From Pseudomonadota bacterium (GTDB lineage: Bacteria > Pseudomonadota > Alphaproteobacteria > Caulobacterales > Caulobacteraceae): a stretch of 14,999 nucleotides of DNA. Under the pieces are notes generated by a model. The model did no database searches and was not told where the DNA came from. It saw only the letters and a list, made by a program, of their open reading frames with translations. Shown piece after piece: positions 8,038 through 14,423 of the stretch; position 1 is the stretch's first letter, and the number at the start of each line of letters is the position of its first letter. A program made the position numbers and the translations under genes. The stretch spans positions 1 to 14,999 of the forward strand of contig JAEYTM010000334.1 of assembly GCA_023434015.1 (NCBI GenBank), in the 5' to 3' direction.

Positions 8038-8906
8038 GCGAACACCCCATCGGGATCGTCGGCCAGGACGCGCTCGACGTAGTGCTTGAGGCGGGCCGTC
8101 GCCTGGATGGGATCGCCCTCCCATGCGGTCGGCGCGATCGGTTCGCCGACGGTGAGATGGAACGCCCGGCCCTGCTTGTTCAGCATTTCATGGAAAAGGG
8201 TGATGTCGCGCAGCTCGCCGGAGACGGCGTTGAACAGATGGAACAGGGTCGACCACGGGCCGGCAATATGGATGGGGATCACCGGCGCCGCATATCTGCG
8301 CGCCAGGGAGACCGCGCTCAACGCCCAGGGCGGGTCGCTGAGCCGGCCGTCCGGCCCGCGCCGGGACAGGCGGCCCGAGGGGAAGACCACCAGGCAGCGT
8401 TCGCGCTCCAGCGCCTCGCGGGTGAGCTGCAGGGTGGCGCGCGTGCGGTCGCGAGTGCGCTTCGCCGCTACCCACTCCACCGGGATCAGCACCTCGCCCA
8501 GCCGCGGCGCAACCCGATGGGCGTCGGAATTGGCATAGAAGCACAGGTCCGGCCGTACACCCTTCAGCGCGTCGTAGACTGCGACCCCATCGGCGATCCC
8601 GGTCGGATGGTTGCAGACCACGATCATCCGACCGTTGCGCGGGATCCGTTCGAGGCCGCTCGCCGTCACGCGCAGCGACAGCAGGCGTGAGACGTGCTCC
8701 AGCGCCGCGCCGCCGGGCAGGGCCGCGATGGCGTCGGCCATCCGCCGGGCCTTGTCATAGTCCAGCAGGGCGTAGAGCAGCGGGCGCGTCAGGGGCCAGG
8801 CGAAGCTCGCCGCAAGTTTCGGCGCACGCTCGGCGATCAGCACATCGACGATGTGCGCACGGCGTGGCGCGCGGGGCAGGGCATGGGCTGGCGAAGCGGC
8901 CGTCAT
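8034..8906 (-). CDS. Lysophospholipid acyltransferase-family protein (PlsC/hemolysin-like)
   Basis: This is a 290-residue acyltransferase of the PlsC superfamily, which moves acyl chains to lysophospholipids or related acceptors at the cytoplasmic membrane. Motif I is VVCNHPTGIADG, giving H100-x5-D106 instead of the common H-x4-D. I recall this spacing from hemolysin-like and ornithine-lipid-related acyltransferases that carry NHPxGGxDG. Motif III is VFPSGRLSRR (174-183), and IPIHIAGPW (210-218) fits motif IV. There is no signal peptide. The acyl acceptor cannot be told from sequence, so no symbol is given. The ATG at 8906 lacks a clear Shine-Dalgarno, and the frame stays open upstream to 9125, so the N-terminus is the weakest part of the call. 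It is the first gene of the minus-strand operon, divergent from the thioredoxin-like gene, and its stop overlaps the tsaE start. Confidence 0.85.
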   Translation of the reverse strand: MTAASPAHALPRAPRRAHIVDVLIAERAPKLAASFAWPLTRPLLYALLDYDKARRMADAIAALPGGAALEHVSRLLSLRVTASGLERIPRNGRMIVVCNHPTGIADGVAVYDALKGVRPDLCFYANSDAHRVAPRLGEVLIPVEWVAAKRTRDRTRATLQLTREALERERCLVVFPSGRLSRRGPDGRLSDPPWALSAVSLARRYAAPVIPIHIAGPWSTLFHLFNAVSGELRDITLFHEMLNKQGRAFHLTVGEPIAPTAWEGDPIQATARLKHYVERVLADDPDGVFA

Positions 8907-9008
8907 GCGGCGGAAGATGCGCCGGCCAGCGAGCCTTGGGCAAGCGTCACGCCCCTGGAGCCCGCTCCCGGCTTGCGCCATTGATAAGCGGGGATCGAGG
9001 GAATGCAG
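8907..9008. other. Divergent intergenic region between the acyltransferase and thioredoxin-like genes
   Basis: This 102-base gap must hold the promoters of the leftward operon and the rightward thioredoxin-like gene, unless the acyltransferase start lies further upstream. I could not find a convincing -35/-10 pair on either strand. It contains a short near-palindrome, GGAGC-CC-GCTCC (8957-8968), a possible protein-binding site. A purine-rich GAGGGA (8997-9002) serves as the ribosome binding site of the rightward gene. Confidence 0.45.
8997..9002 (+). promoter_or_regulatory. Ribosome binding site that fixes the start at 9009
   Basis: GAGGGA lies directly against an ATG at 9003, too close for initiation there. 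It stands six bases before the second ATG at 9009, so that ATG is preferred. Confidence 0.55.
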
Positions 9009-9644
9009 ATGCGGAAGTTCAAGCTCTGGGCCGGCGCCTTCCTTGTGCTGGTCGTGATCGGCGCCGCGACCTGGGCGATCTGGAACTTCGAGCTGCGATG
9101 GCGGCCGGCCACCATCGTGCGCCATCAGGCGGAGATCACCCGGCTGCTGGAAAGCTCCGGCTGGGTTTCCTCGGGCCAGGCGGGCGCGAGGCTTTATGTG
9201 CTGGCGGCAAGCGCTTGCGATGCCTGCGGACCCTATCTGCGCGAGGAAACACCCCGGTTCACGGCGGCGGGGGTCGATGCGCGGGTGATCCTGATCGCGC
9301 CGCGCGACCTCAACGGCATGGCCCGGTCGACCGCCGCCGAGCGGGCCACGGTGGCGCAGCTCTGGCTGGGTCGGGACCCGACTCTGCTGGAGCGCTGGCT
9401 GGCGGCGCCGGCCGGAACCTGGACCGGCGCAGGCCTGCCGGTCGTGGAGGGGGACATGGCCCGGATGGCGGTGGTCGAGGCCGGCCGCAGCACGGTCGAG
9501 CGGCTGGAACCCCTGCTCAAGGCCAACGGCGTGCGCATGGCCTACCCGCTGGCGGTGTGGTGGAACGACAAGGGCGAGATGCGCGCCTGCGAATGCGACC
9601 GGCCGCAGGCGCGTCGCTTCGTCCGGCGGGAACTGGGCGCCTGA
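9009..9644 (+). CDS. Membrane-anchored thioredoxin-fold protein with CxxC (putative periplasmic thiol oxidoreductase)
   Basis: I do not recognise a named family member. The 211-residue protein starts MRKFK followed by a single hydrophobic segment (about 7-27), which predicts an N-in membrane anchor with the rest in the periplasm. After a linker, YVLAASACDACGPYL resembles the first strand and active-site helix of a thioredoxin fold, with C70-D-A-C73. Near the C-terminus MAYPLAVWW puts P180 where the cis-proline of the fold would be. A second pair, C194-E-C196, follows. Possible roles are a DsbA/DsbG-like oxidoreductase or a redox-sensing envelope protein. The fold is an inference from motif order; the mature domain is short and lacks a typical WCxxC tryptophan. 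The ATG at 9009 is favoured over the one at 9003 by spacing from GAGGGA. zapE follows 49 bases later on the same strand but has its own apparent promoter. Confidence 0.8.
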   Translation: MRKFKLWAGAFLVLVVIGAATWAIWNFELRWRPATIVRHQAEITRLLESSGWVSSGQAGARLYVLAASACDACGPYLREETPRFTAAGVDARVILIAPRDLNGMARSTAAERATVAQLWLGRDPTLLERWLAAPAGTWTGAGLPVVEGDMARMAVVEAGRSTVERLEPLLKANGVRMAYPLAVWWNDKGEMRACECDRPQARRFVRRELGA

Positions 9645-9655
9645 CTCGACCTTCC

Positions 9656-9684
9656 TTGCGGAATGCGCCCCGGGCCGCTAGGGC
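9656..9684 (+). promoter_or_regulatory. Predicted housekeeping sigma promoter of zapE, almost at the start codon
   Basis: TTGCGGA (9656-9662) is separated by 14 bases from GCTAGGGC (9677-9684). This fits the Caulobacter housekeeping pattern TTGACGS-N10-14-GCTANAWC with a few mismatches. It also reads as TTGCGG-N17-TAGGGC in the classical layout. Transcription would begin around 9690-9692, only a few bases before the zapE ATG at 9694, so the message would be leaderless or nearly so. The call is from pattern only. Confidence 0.45.
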
Positions 9685-9693
9685 GGGAGACAG

Positions 9694-10812
9694 ATGCCCT
9701 CCGCCCTGCAAGCCGCCTACGACCAGCGCATTGAGCGCGGCGACATCCGCCCTGATCCGGCGCAGGCGGCCGGACTGGCCGCCCTGGTGCGGCTGGAGCA
9801 GGACCTGGCCGAGGCCGGGGACGGCGGGCTGAAAAGCCTTTTCCGCAAGCCCCTGGCCCAGCGCGGCGGCTACCTGTGGGGCCCGGTGGGCCGCGGCAAG
9901 TCCATGCTGATGGACCTGTTCTTCGAAACCGCCCCCGTCGAGAAGAAGCGCCGCACCCACTTCCACGTCTTCATGGCCGAGGTGCACCGGCTGATCGGAG
10001 ACTGGCGGCGGGGAGACGCGGCGGCGCGGCGCGCGAAGTTCGGCCGCTCCAAAGGCGGCGACGATCCGATCCCGCCGGTGGCCGATGCGGTCGCCGAGGC
10101 GGCGCGGCTGCTCTGCTTCGACGAGTTTCAGGTCACCGACATCGCCGACGCCATGATCCTGGGCCGGCTGTTCGAGGCTCTGGGCGCGCGGGGCGTGACG
10201 GTGGTCGCCACCTCCAACCGACGGCCGGACGATCTCTACAAGGACGGCATCAACCGCCAGCTGTTCCTGCCGTTCATCGACCTGCTGAAGTCTCGGCTCG
10301 ACATCGTCGAGGTCGCCGGCGCCCGCGACTATCGGCTCGAACGCCTGCGGGCGGCGGGGACATGGTTCGCGCCGAACGATCCCGGCAACCAGCGCGCCTT
10401 CGACGCCCTGTGGGCGGACATGCTCGACGGCGAGGAGGAAAGCGGCGCTACGCTGGAGGTGCTGGGCCGCCACGTCACCCTGCCCCACGCCTCGGGCGGG
10501 ATGGTGCGCGCCACCTTCGCCAGCCTGTGCGCCGTGGCCCTGGGGCCGAACGACTATCTGGCGCTGGCCGGGCGCTTTCATACCGTCTTCCTGGCCGACG
10601 TGCCGCGCCTGACCCCGGCGCGTCGCGAGGAAGCCCGCCGGTTCGTCATCCTGATCGACGCGCTCTACGAGGCGCGCACACGGCTGATCGTGCTGGCGGA
10701 GGCCGAGCCGGCGAAGCTCTATCCCGTGGGCGACGGCGCCTTCGAGTTCGAGCGCACCGCCTCGCGGCTGGAGCAGATGCGCTCGGCCGACTGGCTCGAA
10801 GACCGCCCCTAG
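9694..10812 (+). CDS. zapE: Cell division protein ZapE (AFG1-like ATPase)
   Basis: ZapE/AFG1 is a cytoplasmic or membrane-associated P-loop ATPase. In Escherichia coli it acts at the Z-ring during constriction, and mitochondrial AFG1/LACE1 homologs take part in respiratory-protein quality control. The 372-residue protein has Walker A GPVGRGKS (63-70, K69) followed by MLMDLFF, FHVFMAEVH, Walker B LLCFDEFQVTDIADAM (D143, E144), and the sensor-like VVATSNRRPDDLYKDG, all typical of the family. Length is normal. The ATG at 9694 follows GGGAGACAG, a fair Shine-Dalgarno. The gene ends in TAG at a CTAG shared with the convergent LysR gene. Its position one regulator away from the sdh operon is suggestive given the mitochondrial role of AFG1, but no functional link is shown here. 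Confidence 0.93.
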   Translation: MPSALQAAYDQRIERGDIRPDPAQAAGLAALVRLEQDLAEAGDGGLKSLFRKPLAQRGGYLWGPVGRGKSMLMDLFFETAPVEKKRRTHFHVFMAEVHRLIGDWRRGDAAARRAKFGRSKGGDDPIPPVADAVAEAARLLCFDEFQVTDIADAMILGRLFEALGARGVTVVATSNRRPDDLYKDGINRQLFLPFIDLLKSRLDIVEVAGARDYRLERLRAAGTWFAPNDPGNQRAFDALWADMLDGEEESGATLEVLGRHVTLPHASGGMVRATFASLCAVALGPNDYLALAGRFHTVFLADVPRLTPARREEARRFVILIDALYEARTRLIVLAEAEPAKLYPVGDGAFEFERTASRLEQMRSADWLEDRP

Positions 10813-11693
10813 CCGGCCCGCAGGCTGTTCACCAGTTCCCGCGCATAGGGCCTCAGCTCGCCCAGGCCGCGGACGACGATTTTCAGTTCGCGGAACGCCC
10901 AGTCGTCGGCGAGGTCCACAACCCCCAGCGACATGGTCCGCGCCGCCCGCCGCGCGGTGGTCTGGGGCACCACGCCGACGCCGACCCCGCATTCGACCAG
11001 CCGGCACACGGCGTCGAAGCTGCGAAGCTGCACGCGCAGGCGCAGCGGGCGACCCTCGCGCGCCGCCTTTGCGGACAGGAACCGCTGCAGCGAGCTTGCC
11101 CGGTCGAGGCCGACGAATTCGCAGTCGAGAACGTCGGAGAAGGTCACGCTCGGCTGGCCAATGAACGGGTGCATCTTGGGCGTCACCACCACGAAGCGGT
11201 CGGACCGGAACGGAAAGGTCTCCAGCGCCCCCATGTCGACGGTGCCGGCGACGATGCCGATGTCCCCCACCCCTTCGGCGATCAGGCCGACGATCTCGTC
11301 GGAGAGCCGCTCCTCCAGGTGCACGCTGACGTGCGGCCGCGTCGTCAGGAAGTGGCTGAGCGCCTCGGGCAGGAACTCGGTCAGGGCGTTGGTGTTGGCG
11401 AGCAGCCGCACCTCGCCGGACAGGCCGCCGGCGTAGGCCCCGAGGTCCTCGCGCAGCAGTGCGCTCTGGGCGACCAGGCCGCGAGCATGCTTCAGCAGGG
11501 TGCGGCCGGCTTCCGTCGGGGTGACGCCCTGGCGCGATCGGACCAGCAGCGGGGCGCCCAGCGTCTGTTCCATACCGCGGATACGGGTCGAGGCCGCGGC
11601 GAGCGCCAGGGAGCTGCGCTCCGCCCCGCCGGTGATGCTGCCGGCGTCGACGACCTCGCAGAACAGCTTCAGATCGACCAGATCAAACCGCAT
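10809..11693 (-). CDS. LysR-family transcriptional regulator, divergent from sdhC
   Basis: This is a 294-residue LysR-type regulator. The N-terminal winged helix-turn-helix covers about residues 3-60 (DLKLFCEVVDAGSITGGAER, then LAAASTRIRGMEQTLGAPLL and the RQGVTPTEAGRTLL wing). A linker helix leads to a periplasmic-binding-like effector domain from about residue 90. The effector cannot be deduced. The ATG at 11693 follows AAAGG with six bases between, and that ribosome binding site and start codon lie inside a perfect inverted repeat. LysR regulators usually control the divergently transcribed neighbour, here sdhC-sdhD-sdhA, so a role in regulating complex II is a reasonable hypothesis without direct evidence. 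The stop codon is the complement of the zapE stop within CTAG, and no terminator hairpin separates the two convergent genes. Regulation of itself through the repeat region is likely for this family. Confidence 0.94.
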   Translation of the reverse strand: MRFDLVDLKLFCEVVDAGSITGGAERSSLALAAASTRIRGMEQTLGAPLLVRSRQGVTPTEAGRTLLKHARGLVAQSALLREDLGAYAGGLSGEVRLLANTNALTEFLPEALSHFLTTRPHVSVHLEERLSDEIVGLIAEGVGDIGIVAGTVDMGALETFPFRSDRFVVVTPKMHPFIGQPSVTFSDVLDCEFVGLDRASSLQRFLSAKAAREGRPLRLRVQLRSFDAVCRLVECGVGVGVVPQTTARRAARTMSLGVVDLADDWAFRELKIVVRGLGELRPYARELVNSLRAG

Positions 11694-11715
11694 CCTTCGC
11701 CTTTCGCGAAGGATG
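11691..11715 (-). promoter_or_regulatory. Perfect 10-bp inverted repeat over the lysR start codon and ribosome binding site
   Basis: CATCCTTCGC (11691-11700), a 5-base spacer, and GCGAAGGATG (11706-11715) form a perfect inverted repeat. In the LysR message this folds as a 10-bp stem with loop GAAAG. The AUG is the last three bases of the stem, and the AAGG ribosome-binding bases lie in the loop and 3' arm. It could act as an RNA hairpin that hides the start, as a DNA operator for the LysR protein, or both. The structure is seen directly; the roles are inferred. Confidence 0.6.
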
Positions 11716-11825
11716 ACTACAAGAAAGACGCATTGTCGGGAACGCCAAAAATCTGACACTTCGGCGCTCACGAAGGATGGGCGTCCTATCGGCGGCCTTC
11801 CTCCCACGACAAGCGGCTGAGCATC
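11694..11825. other. lysR/sdhC divergent regulatory region
   Basis: This 132-base gap separates the start codons of the LysR regulator and sdhC. It holds most of the start-codon inverted repeat (11691-11715) and a further copy of its half-site, CGAAGGATG at 11771-11779, which is in direct orientation with 11707-11715 and exactly 64 bp away. That arrangement is compatible with two helically phased sites for a LysR tetramer. I did not find a convincing promoter for either gene. The best partial match for sdh is TTGTCG at 11733-11738, with no good -10. Confidence 0.5.
11771..11779 (+). repeat. Third copy of the CGAAGGATG half-site upstream of sdhC
   Basis: The nine bases CGAAGGATG repeat those at 11707-11715 in the same orientation, and in inverted orientation at 11691-11699. 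The copy lies about 50 bases before the sdhC start. It is a candidate operator half-site for the divergent LysR regulator. Chance is not excluded in such a short motif. Confidence 0.4.
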
Positions 11826-12233
11826 ATGACCGACGCCACCAAAGCTCCCAGAGAGCGCCCGCTCTCGCCACACCTTACGCAGTGGCGCTGGCACCTGACG
11901 ATGGCGACCTCGATCCTTCACCGGGCGAGCGGCGTTGCGCTCTACGTCGGCGCCCTGATCGCCGCCGCCTGGGCGGTCTCGCTGGCGTCCGGACCGGAGA
12001 CCTACGCCGGGTTCAAGGGTCTGCTCGGCTCGCCGCTCGGCAAGCTGGTGATGTTCGGCCTCAGCGCGGCCTTCTTCTACCATCTGGCCAATGGCGTCCG
12101 GCACCTGGTGTGGGACGCGGGCCATGGCCTCGACGTCAAGAGCGCCAACGCCAGCGCGGTGGTGGTCCTCGCCTTCACCGCCGCCGCGACCCTGGCGACC
12201 TGGGTGATCGCCGCCATGACCGGAGCGCTCTGA
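11826..12233 (+). CDS. sdhC: Succinate dehydrogenase cytochrome b556 subunit SdhC
   Basis: SdhC is a membrane-anchor subunit of respiratory complex II and helps bind heme b and ubiquinone. The 135-residue protein carries the family signature RPLSPHL (11-17) and SILHRASGVALY (29-40), with S29 and R33 at the positions of quinone-site residues in Escherichia coli SdhC. Three hydrophobic segments follow (about 34-54, 72-90 and 108-131). H86 in FYHLANGVRHLVWD aligns with the axial heme histidine (H84 in E. coli). The ATG at 11826 has no clear Shine-Dalgarno but gives the expected N-terminus. The stop shares one base with the sdhD start (TGATG), so translation of the two anchors is probably coupled. 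This is the first gene of the operon. Confidence 0.96.
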   Translation: MTDATKAPRERPLSPHLTQWRWHLTMATSILHRASGVALYVGALIAAAWAVSLASGPETYAGFKGLLGSPLGKLVMFGLSAAFFYHLANGVRHLVWDAGHGLDVKSANASAVVVLAFTAAATLATWVIAAMTGAL

Positions 12234-12625
12234 TGGCCAGCTACCGCACCCCGCTTTCCCGCGCCCGCGGCCTTGGATCGGCCAAGCACGGCGTCGGCGC
12301 CTGGATCTCGGAACGGGTTTCCGCCGTGGCCCTGGTCCCGCTCACCCTCTGGGCGGTGTTCGGCGTGCTGCGTCTGGCGGCCGGCGACTACGCCTTCGCC
12401 GTCGCCTGGATCTCCCAGCCGCTGAACGCGGTGCTGATGATCCTGACCCTGGCGATCAGCTTCTCCCACATGCACGGCGGCCTGCGGGTGGTCGTCGAGG
12501 ACTATGTTCACACGCCGCTCAGCAAGAGCTCGCTGCTGCTGGCCAACCTGTTCGTCTGCGCCCTCGGCGGGTCGCTGGCGGTCTTCTCGATTCTGAAAGT
12601 CGCCCTCGGCGGCGGAGCTGACTGA
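12233..12625 (+). CDS. sdhD: Succinate dehydrogenase hydrophobic membrane anchor SdhD
   Basis: SdhD is the second membrane anchor of complex II. The 130-residue protein has a polar N-terminus with HGVGAWISERVSAVALVPL (19-37) and three hydrophobic segments (about 30-50, 60-79 and 101-124). In FSHMHGGLRVVVEDYVH, H79 and D90-Y91 keep the 11-residue spacing seen between H71 and D82-Y83 of Escherichia coli SdhD, near heme and ubiquinone. The ATG overlaps the last base of the sdhC stop and has GGAG seven bases upstream (12222-12225). Only three bases separate the stop from the sdhA start. Length and order are normal for alphaproteobacteria. Confidence 0.94.
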   Translation: MASYRTPLSRARGLGSAKHGVGAWISERVSAVALVPLTLWAVFGVLRLAAGDYAFAVAWISQPLNAVLMILTLAISFSHMHGGLRVVVEDYVHTPLSKSSLLLANLFVCALGGSLAVFSILKVALGGGAD

Positions 12626-12628
12626 GCG

Positions 12629-14416
12629 ATGGCGACCTACGAATTCATCGACCACAAGTACGACGTCGTCGTGGTGGGAGCCGGCGGCTCCGGCCTGCGC
12701 GCGGCTCTGGGCTGCGCGGCTGCGGGACTGAAGACCGCCTGCGTGTCCAAGGTGTTCCCAACCCGGTCGCACACCGTCGCGGCCCAGGGCGGCATCTCCG
12801 CCAGCCTCGGCAACATGAGCGAGGACGACTGGCGCTGGCACATGTACGACACCGTCAAGGGGTCGGACTGGCTGGGCGACCAGGACGCCATCGAATACCT
12901 CTGCCGCAACGCGCCGGCCGCGGTCTATGAGCTGGAGCACTGGGGCGTGCCGTTCTCGCGCACCCCGGACGGCAAGATCTATCAGCGCGCCTTCGGCGGC
13001 ATGACCCGCAACTTCGGCGAAGCCCCGATCCAGCGCACCTGCGCGGCGGCCGACCGCACCGGCCACGCCATGCTGCACACCATGTACGGCCAGGCCCTGG
13101 CCCAGAACACCGAGTTCTTCATCGAGTTCTTCGCCCTGGACCTGATCATGGACGAGGGCGTGTGCCGCGGCGTCACCGCCTGGAAGCTGGACGACGGCAC
13201 CCTGCACCGCTTCCAGGCGCAGATGGTGATCCTGGCGACCGGCGGCTACGGCCGCGCCTATTTCTCGGCCACCAGCGCCCACACCTGCACCGGCGATGGC
13301 GGCGGCATGGCGCTGCGCGCCGGCCTGCCGCTGCAGGACATGGAATTCGTGCAGTTCCACCCGACCGGCATCTATGGCGCCGGCTGCCTGATCACCGAGG
13401 GCGCGCGCGGCGAAGGCGGCTATCTGACCAATTCCGAGGGCGAGCGGTTCATGGAGCGCTATGCGCCGTCCGTGAAGGACCTCGCGCCGCGCGACATGGT
13501 CAGCCGGGCCATGACCATCGAGATCCGCGAAGGTCGCGGGGTGGGTCCGAAGAAGGACCACATCAACCTTCACCTCGACCACCTGGACCCGAAGATCCTC
13601 GCCGAGCGCCTGCCGGGCATCTCGGAAAGCGCCAAGATCTTCGCTGGCGTCGACGTGACCCGCGAGCCGATCCCGGTGCTGCCGACCGTGCACTACAACA
13701 TGGGCGGCATCCCGACGAACTTCTACTCCGAGGTGGTCACCCGCGCGGGCGACAATCCCGACCAGGTGGTCCCCGGACTGATGGCCGTGGGCGAGGCCGC
13801 CTGCGTTTCGGTGCACGGCGCCAACCGCCTGGGCTCCAACAGCCTGATCGACCTGGTGGTGTTCGGCCGTTCGGCGGCCCTGCGCGCCGCCGCCATCCTC
13901 ACGCCCGGCGCGCCGCAGCCCGAGCTGAAGCCGCACATGACCGACGGCCACCTGGCCCGTTTCGACCGCCTGCGCACCGCCTCCGGCGGCACCACCACGG
14001 CGGCCCTGCGGCTGGAAATGCAGCGGGCCATGCAGGAGGACGCGGCGGTGTTCCGCACCAGCGAGGCCCTGGCCTCGGGCGTCCGGCGGCTGGAGGCCGT
14101 TCAAGCCAAGCGCGGCGACCTCGCCGTCTCCGACCGTGGCATGATCTGGAACACCGATCTGATGGAGACGCTCGAGCTCGACAATCTGATCGGGCAGGCG
14201 GTGGTCACCGTGGTCGGCGCGGCCAACCGCACCGAGAGCCGCGGCGCCCACGCGCACGAGGACTTCCCGGATCGCAACGACGAGACCTGGATGAAGCACA
14301 CCCTCACCTGGTTCGACGACGCCACTGGCGCGGTGAAGATCGACTACCGGCCGGTGCACGACTTCACCATGACCAACGACATCGCCTACATCCCGCCCAA
14401 GGCGCGGGTCTACTGA
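12629..14416 (+). CDS. sdhA: Succinate dehydrogenase flavoprotein subunit SdhA
   Basis: SdhA oxidises succinate to fumarate at the cytoplasmic face of complex II and carries covalent FAD. The 595-residue protein shows the dinucleotide fold VVVGAGGSGLRAAL (about 14-27), the flavin-linking histidine H48 in TRSHTVAAQGG, and ATGGYGR. The dicarboxylate-site residues are H244 (FHPTG), R288 (APRDMVSRA), H355 (HYNMGG) and R400 (ANRLGSNSL), which match H242, R286, H354 and R399 of Escherichia coli. The REGxGY-like segment RGEGGYLTNSEGERF is also present. All key residues are intact and the length is normal (588 in E. coli). It should pair with SdhB, but sdhB is not the next gene; a creD-like gene begins 7 bases after the stop. 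sdhB may lie beyond the right edge. Confidence 0.98.
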   Translation: MATYEFIDHKYDVVVVGAGGSGLRAALGCAAAGLKTACVSKVFPTRSHTVAAQGGISASLGNMSEDDWRWHMYDTVKGSDWLGDQDAIEYLCRNAPAAVYELEHWGVPFSRTPDGKIYQRAFGGMTRNFGEAPIQRTCAAADRTGHAMLHTMYGQALAQNTEFFIEFFALDLIMDEGVCRGVTAWKLDDGTLHRFQAQMVILATGGYGRAYFSATSAHTCTGDGGGMALRAGLPLQDMEFVQFHPTGIYGAGCLITEGARGEGGYLTNSEGERFMERYAPSVKDLAPRDMVSRAMTIEIREGRGVGPKKDHINLHLDHLDPKILAERLPGISESAKIFAGVDVTREPIPVLPTVHYNMGGIPTNFYSEVVTRAGDNPDQVVPGLMAVGEAACVSVHGANRLGSNSLIDLVVFGRSAALRAAAILTPGAPQPELKPHMTDGHLARFDRLRTASGGTTTAALRLEMQRAMQEDAAVFRTSEALASGVRRLEAVQAKRGDLAVSDRGMIWNTDLMETLELDNLIGQAVVTVVGAANRTESRGAHAHEDFPDRNDETWMKHTLTWFDDATGAVKIDYRPVHDFTMTNDIAYIPPKARVY

Positions 14417-14423
14417 TCCCGCG

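Noticed and set aside
8907..9125. N-terminal extension of the acyltransferase from 9125
   Set aside because: It would overlap the oppositely oriented thioredoxin-like gene and adds a low-complexity segment without family similarity. The ATG at 8906 is preferred, though not firmly supported by a ribosome binding site.
9662..9685. CGCCC/GGGCG stem before zapE as a terminator of the thioredoxin-like gene
   Set aside because: The stem is only 5 bp with a 10-base loop and no T-run follows. The same bases fit a promoter better.
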